64,000 nucleotides of DNA, taken from Mytilus edulis (Eukaryota > Mollusca > Bivalvia > Mytilida > Mytilidae). Within the stretch, counting starts at the first letter, position 1. Each line of letters starts with the position of its first letter. Where the stretch lies: assembly GCF_963676685.1 (NCBI RefSeq), contig NC_092345.1, positions 43,483,838 through 43,547,837 of the forward strand, in the 5' to 3' direction. The notes under the pieces are model-generated. The model worked only from the letters and a program-made list of their open reading frames with translations, did not search any database and was not told the DNA's origin. Position numbers and translations under genes: made by a program. Positions 1 to 10,900 of this stretch are shown in pieces.

Positions 1-435
1 GGAAATAAGGGCCAAAAACAAGCACTTTTGAAGTTTCGGGACAATAAGTTATGTTGAACTGTATGAATTTCTCTGACATTGTACCACAAGGTTCCATATA
101 ATGATGGGAAGGCTTGGTGTCAGTTTGGGGTCAATATCCCTGAACATGTAGGAATAAGGGGCCAAAAAGAAGCATTTTTCTAGTTTACAGGCAATAACTT
201 GTGTTTAAGTTTATGGATCTCTCTGAAATTATACTGCAAGGTTTCTTACTACAAAGGAAAGGCTGGAATTGAGTTTTGGGGTTCTTGCACCAAAAGGGGG
301 GGGGGGGGGGGGGGGGGGGGAGGGGTCAAAAAGGGGCCCAAATAAGCATTTTTGTAGTTTTCAGTCAATAACTTGTGTTTAAGTGTAGAAATCTCTCTGA
401 AATTATATCACAAGTTTCCATACTACAAAGGTATG
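1..435 (+). repeat. Family A-like tandem units (about 160 bp), cut by the window edge
   Basis: Three diverged units with the phrases GGGGCCAAAAAGAAGCATTT, CAATAACTTGTGTTTAAGT and ATCTCTCTGAAATTATA. They resemble the internal units of family A at 2.2 and 28.2 kb. A 25-base G run interrupts the last unit. Confidence 0.7.
296..320 (+). repeat. Homopolymer run of 25 G
   Basis: An uninterrupted G run followed by AGGGG. Such runs are length-unstable and prone to sequencing error; true length is uncertain. Confidence 0.9.
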
Positions 436-439
436 GTTA

Positions 440-631
440 TTTGACATACACAATCATCTTAGTACCAGAATCTATGACGAACGAGACGATTTTGATTCAA
501 GAGCTTGCAGCTCCTACTCAGACTTTGTAAAACGTCACCAATGTCTGAGCAGAAAGTTGATGAACCAGGGGTATGTCAAAGAACGTCTCGTCCTTTTTCT
601 AAAAAAGTTCATCGGAAGGTGTACATTTTAA
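440..631 (+). pseudogene. Reverse-transcriptase fragment (retroelement relic)
   Basis: Open for 63 codons and then TAA. It reads LSTRIYDERDDFD directly followed by SYSDFVKRHQCLSRKLMNQG and RLVLFLKKFIGR. These are the later RT blocks of a bivalve retroelement lineage; the conserved residues normally lying between the two parts are missing, so this copy has an internal deletion. It lacks the catalytic core. The same lineage occurs at 39-41.5 kb on the other strand. Confidence 0.65.
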
Positions 632-744
632 TTTGATGTGTGCTTCTTCGTTACATTTGTTGTTTTTATAGTGATTAAGATGATAACACAATGTTGACTG
701 CTGTACCCCTATTTTTGACATTTTTAACTATTGTTTTGTTCATG

Positions 745-990
745 CATCGATGACAATATAATGGAATGTGATACAACTGTCATACAAGTGAGAGGTTTAG
801 CTAGCTATAAAACCAGGTTCAATCCACCATTTTCTACATTTGAAAATGCCTGTACCAAGTCAGGAATATGACAGTTCTTGTCCGTTCGTTTTTGATGCGT
901 TTTGTTATTTGATTTTGCCATGTGATTATGGACTTTCCGAATTGATTTTCCTCTGAGTTCAGTATTTTTGTGATTTTACTTTTTATAGGG
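745..990 (+). repeat. Family G dispersed repeat, copy 1
   Basis: Contains ACAAGTGAGAGGTTTAGCTA, then AAAATGCCTGTACCAAGTCA and TTTTGATTTTGCCATGTGAT. Most of its second half recurs nearly identically at 32590-32705, and fragments of its first half recur on both strands at about 42.7, 44.2, 51.1, 51.9 and 58.1 kb. No coding capacity. Confidence 0.75.
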
Positions 991-1068
991 GTTAATGGAT
1001 CAAATCATTAAGCAATTAGAGGCAAAAAAGGGGGAAACAAGGATTTTCTGGTTAAAAGACATTTTAAA

Positions 1069-1474
1069 AGCAGTGTAAGGGAGGTAATCTAATAGTCCAA
1101 AAACATATCCAAAATTCAGAAAGATTGCTCTGCTGTATCTTACAAATGTAGCCAATACACATTTATACCCCTATGGACAAGTCAAGAGATGTTCCGAAAA
1201 TTGTAACTTTTACATTTTTGCACTTGGCCTAATCACTCTTTCCATATTAAAATCAGTTAAAATACATTTAACAAATATTTATTTCACCTCTCTTCTTTCA
1301 TTTCCACCCCATAAAAACTAAGAAATGAATGAAAAAGGCAAAGAAAAAAATGAAGAAAAAATACACTTTATTTAAAGGGAACTTTATTTGTGAACAACGA
1401 AAAGTGGGGTCATTAATTGTGGTCTTGGACCTTATATATCTGTTTGATTACTTGATTACCTCCCTTACACTGCT
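1069..1474. mobile_element. MITE-like element with 21-bp terminal inverted repeats
   Basis: The bases at 1069-1089 and 1454-1474 are perfect reverse complements, with core GTAAGGGAGGTAAT. The roughly 365 bp between them show no gene; a 73-codon ORF (1329-1550) runs across the right arm and is not credible. Target-site duplication is not evident. Confidence 0.5.
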
Positions 1475-1559
1475 GGAAAATTATGTTAAAGGAAGTGATA
1501 ATTGTCTTGAGATGTGTAGCTGTAAATTTATTTTTAGAAGTTACTGTTAATTAATATTG

Positions 1560-2034
1560 ATTTTAACCTTGACTAAGTTATTTTATATTTTAAAACTTTA
1601 TGATGATTTAAATGAGTAGTTATTGTTGCTAACTTCATTAGAAATTTGAAATAATAATGGATATTATTTTTGGAATAAGGGATTGGGGGAGGTGAAAAAA
1701 AAATTGGAGGGGGGGGGGGTATAAAAAATTTCTCATTTCAGATTTCAGAAATTAAAAAGAATTTTTCTTCAAATATTTTTTTTTTTGAGGGATTTTATAT
1801 TCAACATGTTCAACAGCATAGTGTATTGCTCAAAAGGAAAAACAAATTAAGTTCATTTGACCAAATTCAGAGCTGTATCAAAACATTTTTTAAAAAATGT
1901 TGTGTCCATTGCTCCAACTGTTCAAACTTCATGGCTCGACCTCTGCGGTCCGATGTATAAAGCTGCACCCTGTGGAGCATCTGGTTTCTCAATGAAAATG
2001 TTTGTCTCTGACTAGCACTTCAATAATTGTGTCC
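1560..2034 (+). repeat. Family A element, 3' part
   Basis: Matches the last 400 bases of the family A copy ending at 4058: AATGAGTAGTTATTGTTGC, AACAGCATAGTG, then the terminal CTCTGCGGTC and GGAGCATCTGGTT. Confidence 0.7.
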
Positions 2035-2069
2035 CATCTTGAATAATCATTTACAATCAACCTTTAAAT

Positions 2070-4058
2070 AAATAATTTTTATACGACCGCAAAATTTGAA
2101 AAAAATTTCGTCGTATATTGCTATCACGTTGGCGTACGTCGTCTGCGTCGTCGTTGTCCGAATATTTTAGTTTTCGCCCTCTAACTTTTGTAAAAGTGAA
2201 TGGAAATCTATGAAATTTTAACACAAGGTTTATGACCACAAAAGGAAGGTTGGTATTGATTTTGGGAGTTTTGGTCCCAACATTTTAGGAATTAGGGGCC
2301 AAAAAGGGCCCAAATAAGCATTTTCTTGGTTTTCGCACTATAACTTTAGTTTAAGTTAATAGAAATCTATGAAATTTTGACACAAGGTTTATGACCACAA
2401 AAGAACGTTTGGGATTGATTTTGGGAGTTTTGGTTTCAACAGTTTAGGAATTAGGGGCCAAAAAATGGCCCAAATAAGCATTATTCTTGGTTTTCGCACA
2501 ATAACTTTAGTTTAAGTAAATAGAAATCAATGAAATTTAAACACAATGTTAATGACTACAAAAGGAAGGTTGGTATTGATTTTGGGAGTTTAGGTCCCAA
2601 CAGTTTAGGAATTAGGGGCCAAAAAGGGACCCAAATAAGCATTTTTCTTGGTTTTCGCACCATAACGTTAGTATAAGTAAATAGAAATCTATGAAATTTA
2701 AACACAAGGTTTATGACCATAAAAGGAAGGTTGGTATTGATTTTGGGAGTTTTGGTCCCAACAGAAAAAGGGGCCCAAAGGGTCCAAAATTAAACTTTGT
2801 TTGATTTCATCAAAATTGAATAATTGGGGTTCTTTGATATGCCGAATCTAATTGTCATGACTGTGTATGTAGATTCTTAACTTTTGGTCCCGTTTTCAAA
2901 TTGGTCTACATTAAGGTCCAAAGGGTCCAAAATTAAACTTAGTTTGATTTTGACAAAAAATGAATCAGTTAGGTTCTTTGATATGCTGAATCTAAAAATG
3001 TACTTAGATTCTTGATTATTGGCCCAGTTTTCAAGTTGGTCCAAATTGGGGTCCAAAATTAAACTTTGTTTGATTTCATCAAAAATTGAATAAATGGGGT
3101 TCTTTGATATACCAAATCTAACTGTGTATGTAGATTCTTCATTTTTGGTCCTGTTTTCAAATTGGTCTACACTAAAGTCCAAAGGGTCCAAAATTAAACT
3201 TAGTCTGATTTTAACAAAAATTGAAATCTTGGGGTTCTTTGATATGCTGAATCCAAAAATGTACTTAGATTTTTTATTATGGGCCCAGTTTTCAAGTTGG
3301 TCCAAATCAGGATCTAAAATTATTATATTAAGTATTGTGCAATAGCAAGTCTTTTCAATTGCACAGTATTGCGCAATGGCAAGAAATATCTAATTGCACA
3401 ATATTGTGAAATAGCAAATTTTTTTTTAATTAGAGTTATCTTTCTTTGTCCAGAATAGTAAGCAAGAAATATCTAATTGCAAAATATTGTGCAATAGCAA
3501 GATTTTTTTTTAATTGGAGTTATCTTTCTTTGTCCAGAATCAACTTAAATCTTTGTTATATACAATATACAATGTATATTCACTTTTTACTACCAACTGA
3601 TAAATTAAAATAATCTTTACCATTCAGTGATAACAAGCAGTTTTTTTATATCTTAATATTTTATGATGTATCTAAATGAGTAGTTATTGTTGCAAACTCC
3701 ATTAGAAATTTTAATTGAGATTAGTTTTGGAATAAGGGAAAGGGGGATGTGATTAAAAAAATTGGATTCAATTTTTCTCATTTGAAATTGCATAAATAAA
3801 AAAGAAAATTTCTTCAAACATTTTTTTGAGAGGATTAATATTCAACAGCATAGTGAATTGCTCTAAGAGAAAACAAAAATTTTAAGTTCATTAGAACACA
3901 TTCATTCTGTGTCAGAAACCTATGCTGTGTCAACTATTTAATCACAATCCAAATTTAGAGCTGAATCCAGCTTGAATGTTGTGTCCATACTTGCCCCAAC
4001 CGTTCATGGTTCAACCTCTGCGGTCGTATAAAGCTACGCCCTGCGGAGCATCTGGTTA
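2070..4058 (+). mobile_element. Family A element, near full length (Helentron/HINE or pearl-like, inferred)
   Basis: Starts TTTTTATACGACCGCAAAA and ends CTGCGGTCGTATAAAG plus GGAGCATCTGGTTA, so the ends carry complementary TATACGACCGCA/TGCGGTCGTATA segments. Inside are about four 160-bp tandem units (2220-2780), two kinds of shorter alternating units (2790-3310), and an AT-rich section with TTGCACAATATTGTGCAAT palindromes (3340-3500). ORFs on both strands within 2877-3345 are only open because the units are multiples of similar length; they are not genes. Confidence 0.65.
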
Positions 4059-4190
4059 TATAATTATATCTCATATCTAAATCACTAAAACTGTATGCAA
4101 TAAAACTATATATAGATTTCTTCCAGTTTTTTGTATGTTATTGAATTGCTGTATCCTTGATTTGTATCTTATATTATATTTTTGTATGTA

Positions 4191-4364
4191 CAGTGTTCCC
4201 GCCTAATCTGACACCTAAGTATTCAAACATCCTGCTTGAATCGACAAATTTTCAAGGTCCCAAAATATGCCTATCTTTGCAGATAAACCTGAGTATTCCG
4301 ACACCCTGCTTAATCCAACATTTTTTCTGGTCCCCCAGTGTGTCAGATAACACAGGTCATACTA
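4191..4364. mobile_element. Pogo/Tigger-like MITE, 174 bp, TA target site
   Basis: The left end CAGTGTTCCCGCCTAATCTG and the reverse complement of the right end (TAGTATGACCTGTGTTATCT) align as imperfect inverted repeats sharing ATCTGACAC. TA flanks both sides. CAGT termini with TA duplication are typical of pogo/Tigger elements. Two internal direct repeats carry GAGTATTC/AAGTATTC and GGTCCC. Located shortly upstream of the first RBM33 exon seen. Confidence 0.6.
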
Positions 4365-4471
4365 TATATTAAAAAAAATGAGAATTTAAATGTATGCAAT
4401 CTCCAATTATAGATGCAGCACTATGTAGTTATTTTTCAGTTAGCTTATCAAAAAATTTGATCATTTTTCAG

Positions 4472-4946
4472 GTCCACCTAGATTTCAGCAACCACAAGAT
4501 TCCAGACCTTTGTATGGTGGACCACCACCTCGTGTAAATTCAGGAAATTTTGGGGGACCTCAGCCACACCCACATGAGCATCCTCCTTACCATCGTGGAC
4601 CCCCAGGGCCAAACTTTCCACATGATATACCTCCAAGACCTGATGAATTTCGTGGAAATCATTTTGATCGCCATAGGCACGAAAGTCCAGACCGAAGACA
4701 TTTTGATCAACATGGACCTATGGAGCCTCCACGGCCAAATCCATTTTTACAGGAGCAAAGGTTCCAGCCTCAACCACGAATGCATCATCAACCTCCAACA
4801 AGAATGCATCAACCAAATCAGCCACGAATGCATCAACAGGTACAGCCACGAATGCCTCATCAACCTAGAAATAATATTAGACCACAAAGACAACCTTTAA
4901 TGAGTGGACATAGACCTTTGAATGGACAACAGACCCAAAATAACAG
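4472..4946 (+). CDS. RBM33: RBM33 exon: Pro/His/Gln-rich low-complexity segment
   Basis: Acceptor ttttcag precedes 4472 and donor gtacat follows 4946. The first two bases finish a codon from an upstream exon; reading then continues PPRFQQPQDSRPLYGGPPPR. The middle has repeated RMHQ/RMHHQP/RMPHQP blocks, a Pro/Arg/Met/His repeat that suggests intrinsic disorder. The exon ends after AG, with the Arg codon completed in the next exon. No initiator Met can be assigned here. Confidence 0.85.
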
Positions 4947-7900
4947 GTACATGTACATGTATACATGTTGATAGCAAAAATTTGAAAATCTGTGTCTATC
5001 ATCTAACTCTGTTATTCTATTGTGTAGTAATTTTGGAAATAGACTGACTATTATGCTTATGATTAGAACAATTAAAACAGGGTTGAACTATAACGAAAGT
5101 CAGATAGCCAAGAACTAAACACTTTATATACCTATATTTTACACTTTTGTGACGTGTAAAAATTTGTATTTATTTTTACCAGTATTGTTTGTAGATATTA
5201 ATCTAAATCACCATGCAGAGCAAACGTGTATATACAAACAAGACAAGCAAGCTATGTATTATAATGATCATTCCACTATGTCACTTTCATTGATAATTGA
5301 ACAGGAAGCAAATGCCCTTTGTAATTAATTTTTTTTTTTTTTTTTTAAACTACATACTTTGCACACAGGTGATAACAATTCTTATTTAATGTTTTCCTGG
5401 CTCAGTTAAAGTATTTAATTTTAATCTCTTGAATAAAAAATCAATTTAATCTATTTTTTTTTTATATTTAAGATTTCAAGGACCTAGACCATCATTGCAA
5501 CAACAGGCTGGTAACAAAGTTTTGCAGAAAGCAAAGGAAGCTAGAATGAAGAAATTTGGAGCAATTCAAAATATTCCTGTCATTGGTCGCCAAACAATTA
5601 AAAGACCTTCATCAGAGGAAGAGAACTCATCACCACCAAAGCAGCTTAAATCTGCACCAACGACAAAAGTAGGTTCTTTATAAAACAAACTGTTTATAAT
5701 CAATAACCTTTATGGAATGATATGAAACTTAGATGTAATCTTTATAGCATTTGAAGAAATTTTTTATTTTTTTTTATTTTTGAGATATTTTACTGATAAA
5801 TGACTTAAGTTTTTGGCAATCAAGATTACATTTTTAGCTCACCTGGCCTAAAAGGCCATGTGAGCTTTTCTCATCACTTGGCGTCTGTCGTCGTCGTCTG
5901 TCGTCGTTAACAATTTTTCAAACATCTTCTCCTCTGAAACTACTGAATGGATTTGAATGAAACTTAGCATGATTGTTCCTTAGATGATCCTGCACAAAGT
6001 GTGTGCTTCGATTTTTGATCCGTCAAAAAACATGGCCGCCGTTACTTAAAATAGAACATAGGGGTCAAATGCAGTTTTTGTCTTATATCTCAAAAACGAA
6101 AGCATTTAGAGCAAATATGACATGGGGTAATAATGTTCATTAGGTCAAGATCTATCAGCCCTGAAATTTTCAGATGAATCAAACAAACCATTGTTGGGTT
6201 GCTGCCACTTAATTGGTAATTTTAAAGAAATTTTGCAGTTTTTGGTCATTATCTTGAATATTATTATAGATAAAGATAAACTGTAAACAGCAAAAATGAT
6301 CAGCAAAGTAAGATCTACAAATAAGTTAATATGACCAAAATTGTCAATTGACCCCTTAAGGGGTTATTGTCCTTTAATGACAATTTTTCACAATTTGTTC
6401 ATCATATTTGCTAACTTTAAAAAATCTTCTCCTCTAAAACTACTAAACCAAATTCAACCAACTTCAACTGAATGATCAGTAGGGTGTATAAAATAAAGTT
6501 TGTGCTTTATTTTTGATTTCGTCAAAAAACATGGCCGTCGTGGCTAAAAATAGAACACAGGGTAAAATGCAGTTTTTGGCTTATATCTCAAAAACTCCAG
6601 CATTTAGAGCAAATAAGACAAGAAGTTAAAGTATTTATTAGGTCAAGGTCTACCTGTCCTGAAATTTTCAGCCGAATTGGGTAACTGGTTTTTCAGGTAT
6701 AATGCCCCTGAATTGATGATTTTAAAGAAATTTTGCAGTTTTTGGTTATTATCTTGAATATTATTATAGATACAGATAAACTGTTAATAGCAAAAATGTT
6801 AAGCAAAGTAAGATCTACAAATAAGTCAATTTGACCAAAATTGTCAATTGACCCCTTAAGGAGTTATTGCCCTTTAAAGACTTTTTTCACAATTTGTTCA
6901 TCATGTTGACTTACTTTAAAAAATCTTCTCCTTTGAAACTGCTGTATCAATTTCAGCCAAACTTAGGCTAAATGAGTTTCAGAGTATCTAGTATAAATTT
7001 TATATTTCATTTCCTTGTATGTCAGAAACATAGCTCCTATGGCTAAAATAGAACATAGGAGAAAATGATTTTTTTTTTGCTTTTGAAGAAAATAGGACGA
7101 TTCAAAGAACATTTAAATAAATTGAAAAGCCAAAATAATCATTGATGAGAGATTTAACCAAAAAAATTAAGGTGAGCGATTCAGGCTCTTGAGAGCCTCT
7201 TGTTTAACTGCTAGCAGCAATCACAGGCAAGACATTGAGACCTGCTTCAGGTTAAAGTTGTTGATTAAAATTTTTTGGTCGAGGTAGATTTTGATGAAGT
7301 TGAAGTCCAATCAACTTGAAACTATGTACACATGTTCTCTATGATATGATCTTTCTAGTTTTAATGCCAAATTAGAGTTCATGGTCCACTGAACATAGAA
7401 AATGATAGTGTGAGTTGTACTATGGACACATTCTTGTTAGTCTTAATGATTGAGCATATTTTACTAGGTTGAAGACGATTATTTGAAAAAGATAGCAGCC
7501 CAAAAGGAAATGAGGGCAGCCATTCAAAGGCAAAAGGAACTTAAAAGACAGCAAGCAGCAACCATAAGAAGGAAAGAGCTTGAAGAAAAACTAGCCAAAC
7601 AAGGTAACTTTGACATCACTTCTTTTAAGCTTCTTAAAATGTAACTACCATTAAAGTATCGCTGTGAACAGAATATATAGGAATCACACATGTTCAGTCC
7701 ATCTGTCCTCTAATAATCTTGAAAGTGCACTTATTTTAAACTGTTTTTAGCTGGATGTAAGTGGAAGTTTACTCAATGATAAAATACAGATGTGCATGAA
7801 GTCAAATAACTCGTGTAAACAAGGACAAAAATGCAAAGAATAGACTGTTAATTTAAATATCAATATTCGTAGTTATATTTGAGAAACTAAATTCAAAGTT

Positions 7901-10900
7901 TCAATTCATTAAACAGTACATCAAGTTGATTTCTAGATTTAACCTGTAACCCTTTGGCTTTGATAATTTTGTTAGATAACTGCCATGTTTTATAACTACA
8001 CAAAGAAACACATAGATTTTTATGCTCCATTTATGGGCATTATGTTTTCTGGTCTGTGCGTCCGTTGGTCCGTTTGTTCGTATGTCCCGCTTCCAGTTAA
8101 AATTTTTGGTCAAGGTAGTTTTTGATGAAGTTGTAGTCCAATCAACTTATAACTTAGTACACATGTTCCCTATGATATGATCTTTCTAATTTTAATGCCA
8201 AATTAGAAATTTTACCCAATTTTCACGGTTCACTGAACATAGAAAATTATAGTGCGGATGAGGCATCAGTGTACTAGGGACACATTCTTGTTTTTTTATG
8301 TATATTAACAAATGTCCACATCAACAAATCTTCTGCAAACTTTGTATATTCATCTTTTGTTAGAAATTGAGCAATGTTATACTTTATTGATTTGCAGTTT
8401 TCATTAGTTGTCTTGTAAACAAAGAATCTGAAATTTGAAAGTTTTAAATGTTGCCGTGTAAATCAAGCCTTTAAAAATATATTATCACATAGCAGTAGGT
8501 TATTTAATCTGTAAGTAGGCTTTCAAAATAGCTATAAATCCATTCAGATGAGGTGGTCTTATTTTAGAACTCAATCATGAGTGTTCATTGCCATGTATGG
8601 ATTTCACAATAATTATACCCCCGCTTTGAAAAAAAGGGGGGTATACTGTTTTACCTCTGTCTGTCCTTCCGTCAGTCCATCAGTTCCTCAGTCTGTCAGT
8701 CAGTCCATCTGTCCCATGAATATTTTTCGTCACATTTTTCTCAGGAAATAAACTACCAGGATTTCTGAAATTTGGTTTCAGGCTTGATATAAGTCAGCTA
8801 TACTGTGTGATGCGCTTTCAGATTCATCACTCGACAACTTCCTGTTTACCGAACACTTGTATCATTTTTACACCTGATAGCCAAGTTGAAAATTTTTCGT
8901 CACATTTTTCTCAGGAACTGCACTACCAGGATTTCTGATATTTGGTTTCAGACTTGATATAAGTCAGCTATACCGTGTGATGCGTTTTCAGATTCATCAC
9001 TCGACAACTTCCTGTTTACCGAACACTTACCATTTTATTTCGTCACATTTTTCTCAGGAACTATAATTCCAGGATTTCTGAAATTTGGTTTCAGGATTTA
9101 TATAAGTCAGCTATACCGTGTGATGCGTTACAGATTCATCACTCGACAACTTCCTGTTTACCGAACACTACTATCATTTTACACATGATGGCCAAGTTGA
9201 AAATTTTCGTCGCATTTTTCTCAGGAACTACAATGCCAGGATTTCTGAAATTTGGTTTCAGGGTTTATATAAGTCAGCTATACTGTGTGATGCATTTTCA
9301 GATTCATCACTCGGCAACTTCCTGTTTACCAAACACTTACATATTTTTACACTATTAACATTATCCACTTGCCGCGGGGGTATCATCAGTGAGCAGTAGC
9401 TCACAGTTACACTTGTTATTTTTGTTATATCTATTCCAGGGAAGGATATATCAGAGTTAGAAAGTGCTGATTCTGAGTCCTCTGACAGTGCATCACAGAT
9501 CAGTACTACCGGTGTTGGTAGAGGTCAACCATTGAATAGGGGTCAAGGTCAAAGAGGTCACCCTGCAAACAGAGGTCAGGTTCAATCAGCACAACCATCC
9601 AACCAAGGTCAATTTGCAAGAGGTAATCCTGGTGGACGTGGTCAGAGAGGACAGCAAAGAGGATTTCCTTCTAACAGAGGTCAAGGCCAACAGCACCAAA
9701 CTATTGAAGGTACAAGTTTTCAAGGTAATGGGAGAGGAAGAGGTGTACAGAGAGGTAGAGGACAGTTAGTAAATAATACAGGAAGGGGTGGACAACTTTT
9801 AAGACGAGGTCAGACAATGGAAGTTCATGGCAGTGGACCAGTCACTCTTTTGAAATCATTCACAGTTACAAATGTCAATGAAAAAGGAGACATACCAGAA
9901 ACAGGAGATAACTTTGTTGACAGGCGCACAGCTGTGGAGGTTATAGAAGATTTCAGACGTCAAAAGCAGTTAAAAGCACAGGAGGAAAGTGGATCAGGTA
10001 ATAGGCAAGTAAAAGTGCCAACTGTGAAAAGAATGAAAAAAATTATAAGGACAAAGCGCAATGCACAAGGCGATATTCTGTCTCAGGAGACCCATATGGT
10101 TCCTCTTACCCCAGAGGAAGAAGCTGCCGCTGAGGCAAAGTTTGCATCACAAACATTACCAACTCCTGTCATGCTCTCCCCACAGAAATCCCCACAGAGA
10201 GTTGTTGTGGCTAGTAATAGGGAGGTAGTGCTGGCAGATCAAGGTGGTAGTACAAGAACAGTTATAGCTTCAAGCCCTCCTGCTGGAATCACTGTAAGTA
10301 GAACTTCATTTAGAAATAAAATATACAGCTAGCTTATTTTGAAGATAAATACGGTAAAAATACTTGCTGTGCATTAATAAACTTAAATATAGCAAGATTT
10401 GTCTATATTGTTTTGTGTAAGTCTGTTGAATAAAAGATTAATTCTTTGATTTGAATAATACTTTTACTTTATAACAGTTGTTTACATTTTTTTTTAAAGT
10501 TGACCGTCCTTTCACAATAAATTATCTTTTTATAATTATATACTTTTTAAATGTTTGTCAAATTTGAGTTATATTCATTTATTACAGAGTTACCAAGGAG
10601 GAGATTCTAAAAGAACAGTTAGGATAGACAACTTATCTTTATCAACATCAGATAACACCATTAAATCTTTATGTGGCTGTGTGGGCCCGTTCCAGGTACA
10701 TTGTTGTTCCATTGTTGTATTGTTAAATATCTTTTTTTTTAAATATATAACCAATCCATATATTAACTAAAAAGTCTATTTAAATTGAATCCTTTGCAAA
10801 AAATAACAAAGCAACAGCAGATACAAGTCAAAGAAAAATCAACAAAACCATGGCAAAAAAACGACAAATTGCGTGAACAGTATGAACCAACCACCCAAAT

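Noticed and set aside
2877-3345. Overlapping 142-codon (-) and 83-codon (+) ORFs
   Set aside because: Both lie in the short tandem units of a family A element; periodic peptides such as KSKYIF/ESTYTV reflect the DNA repeat.
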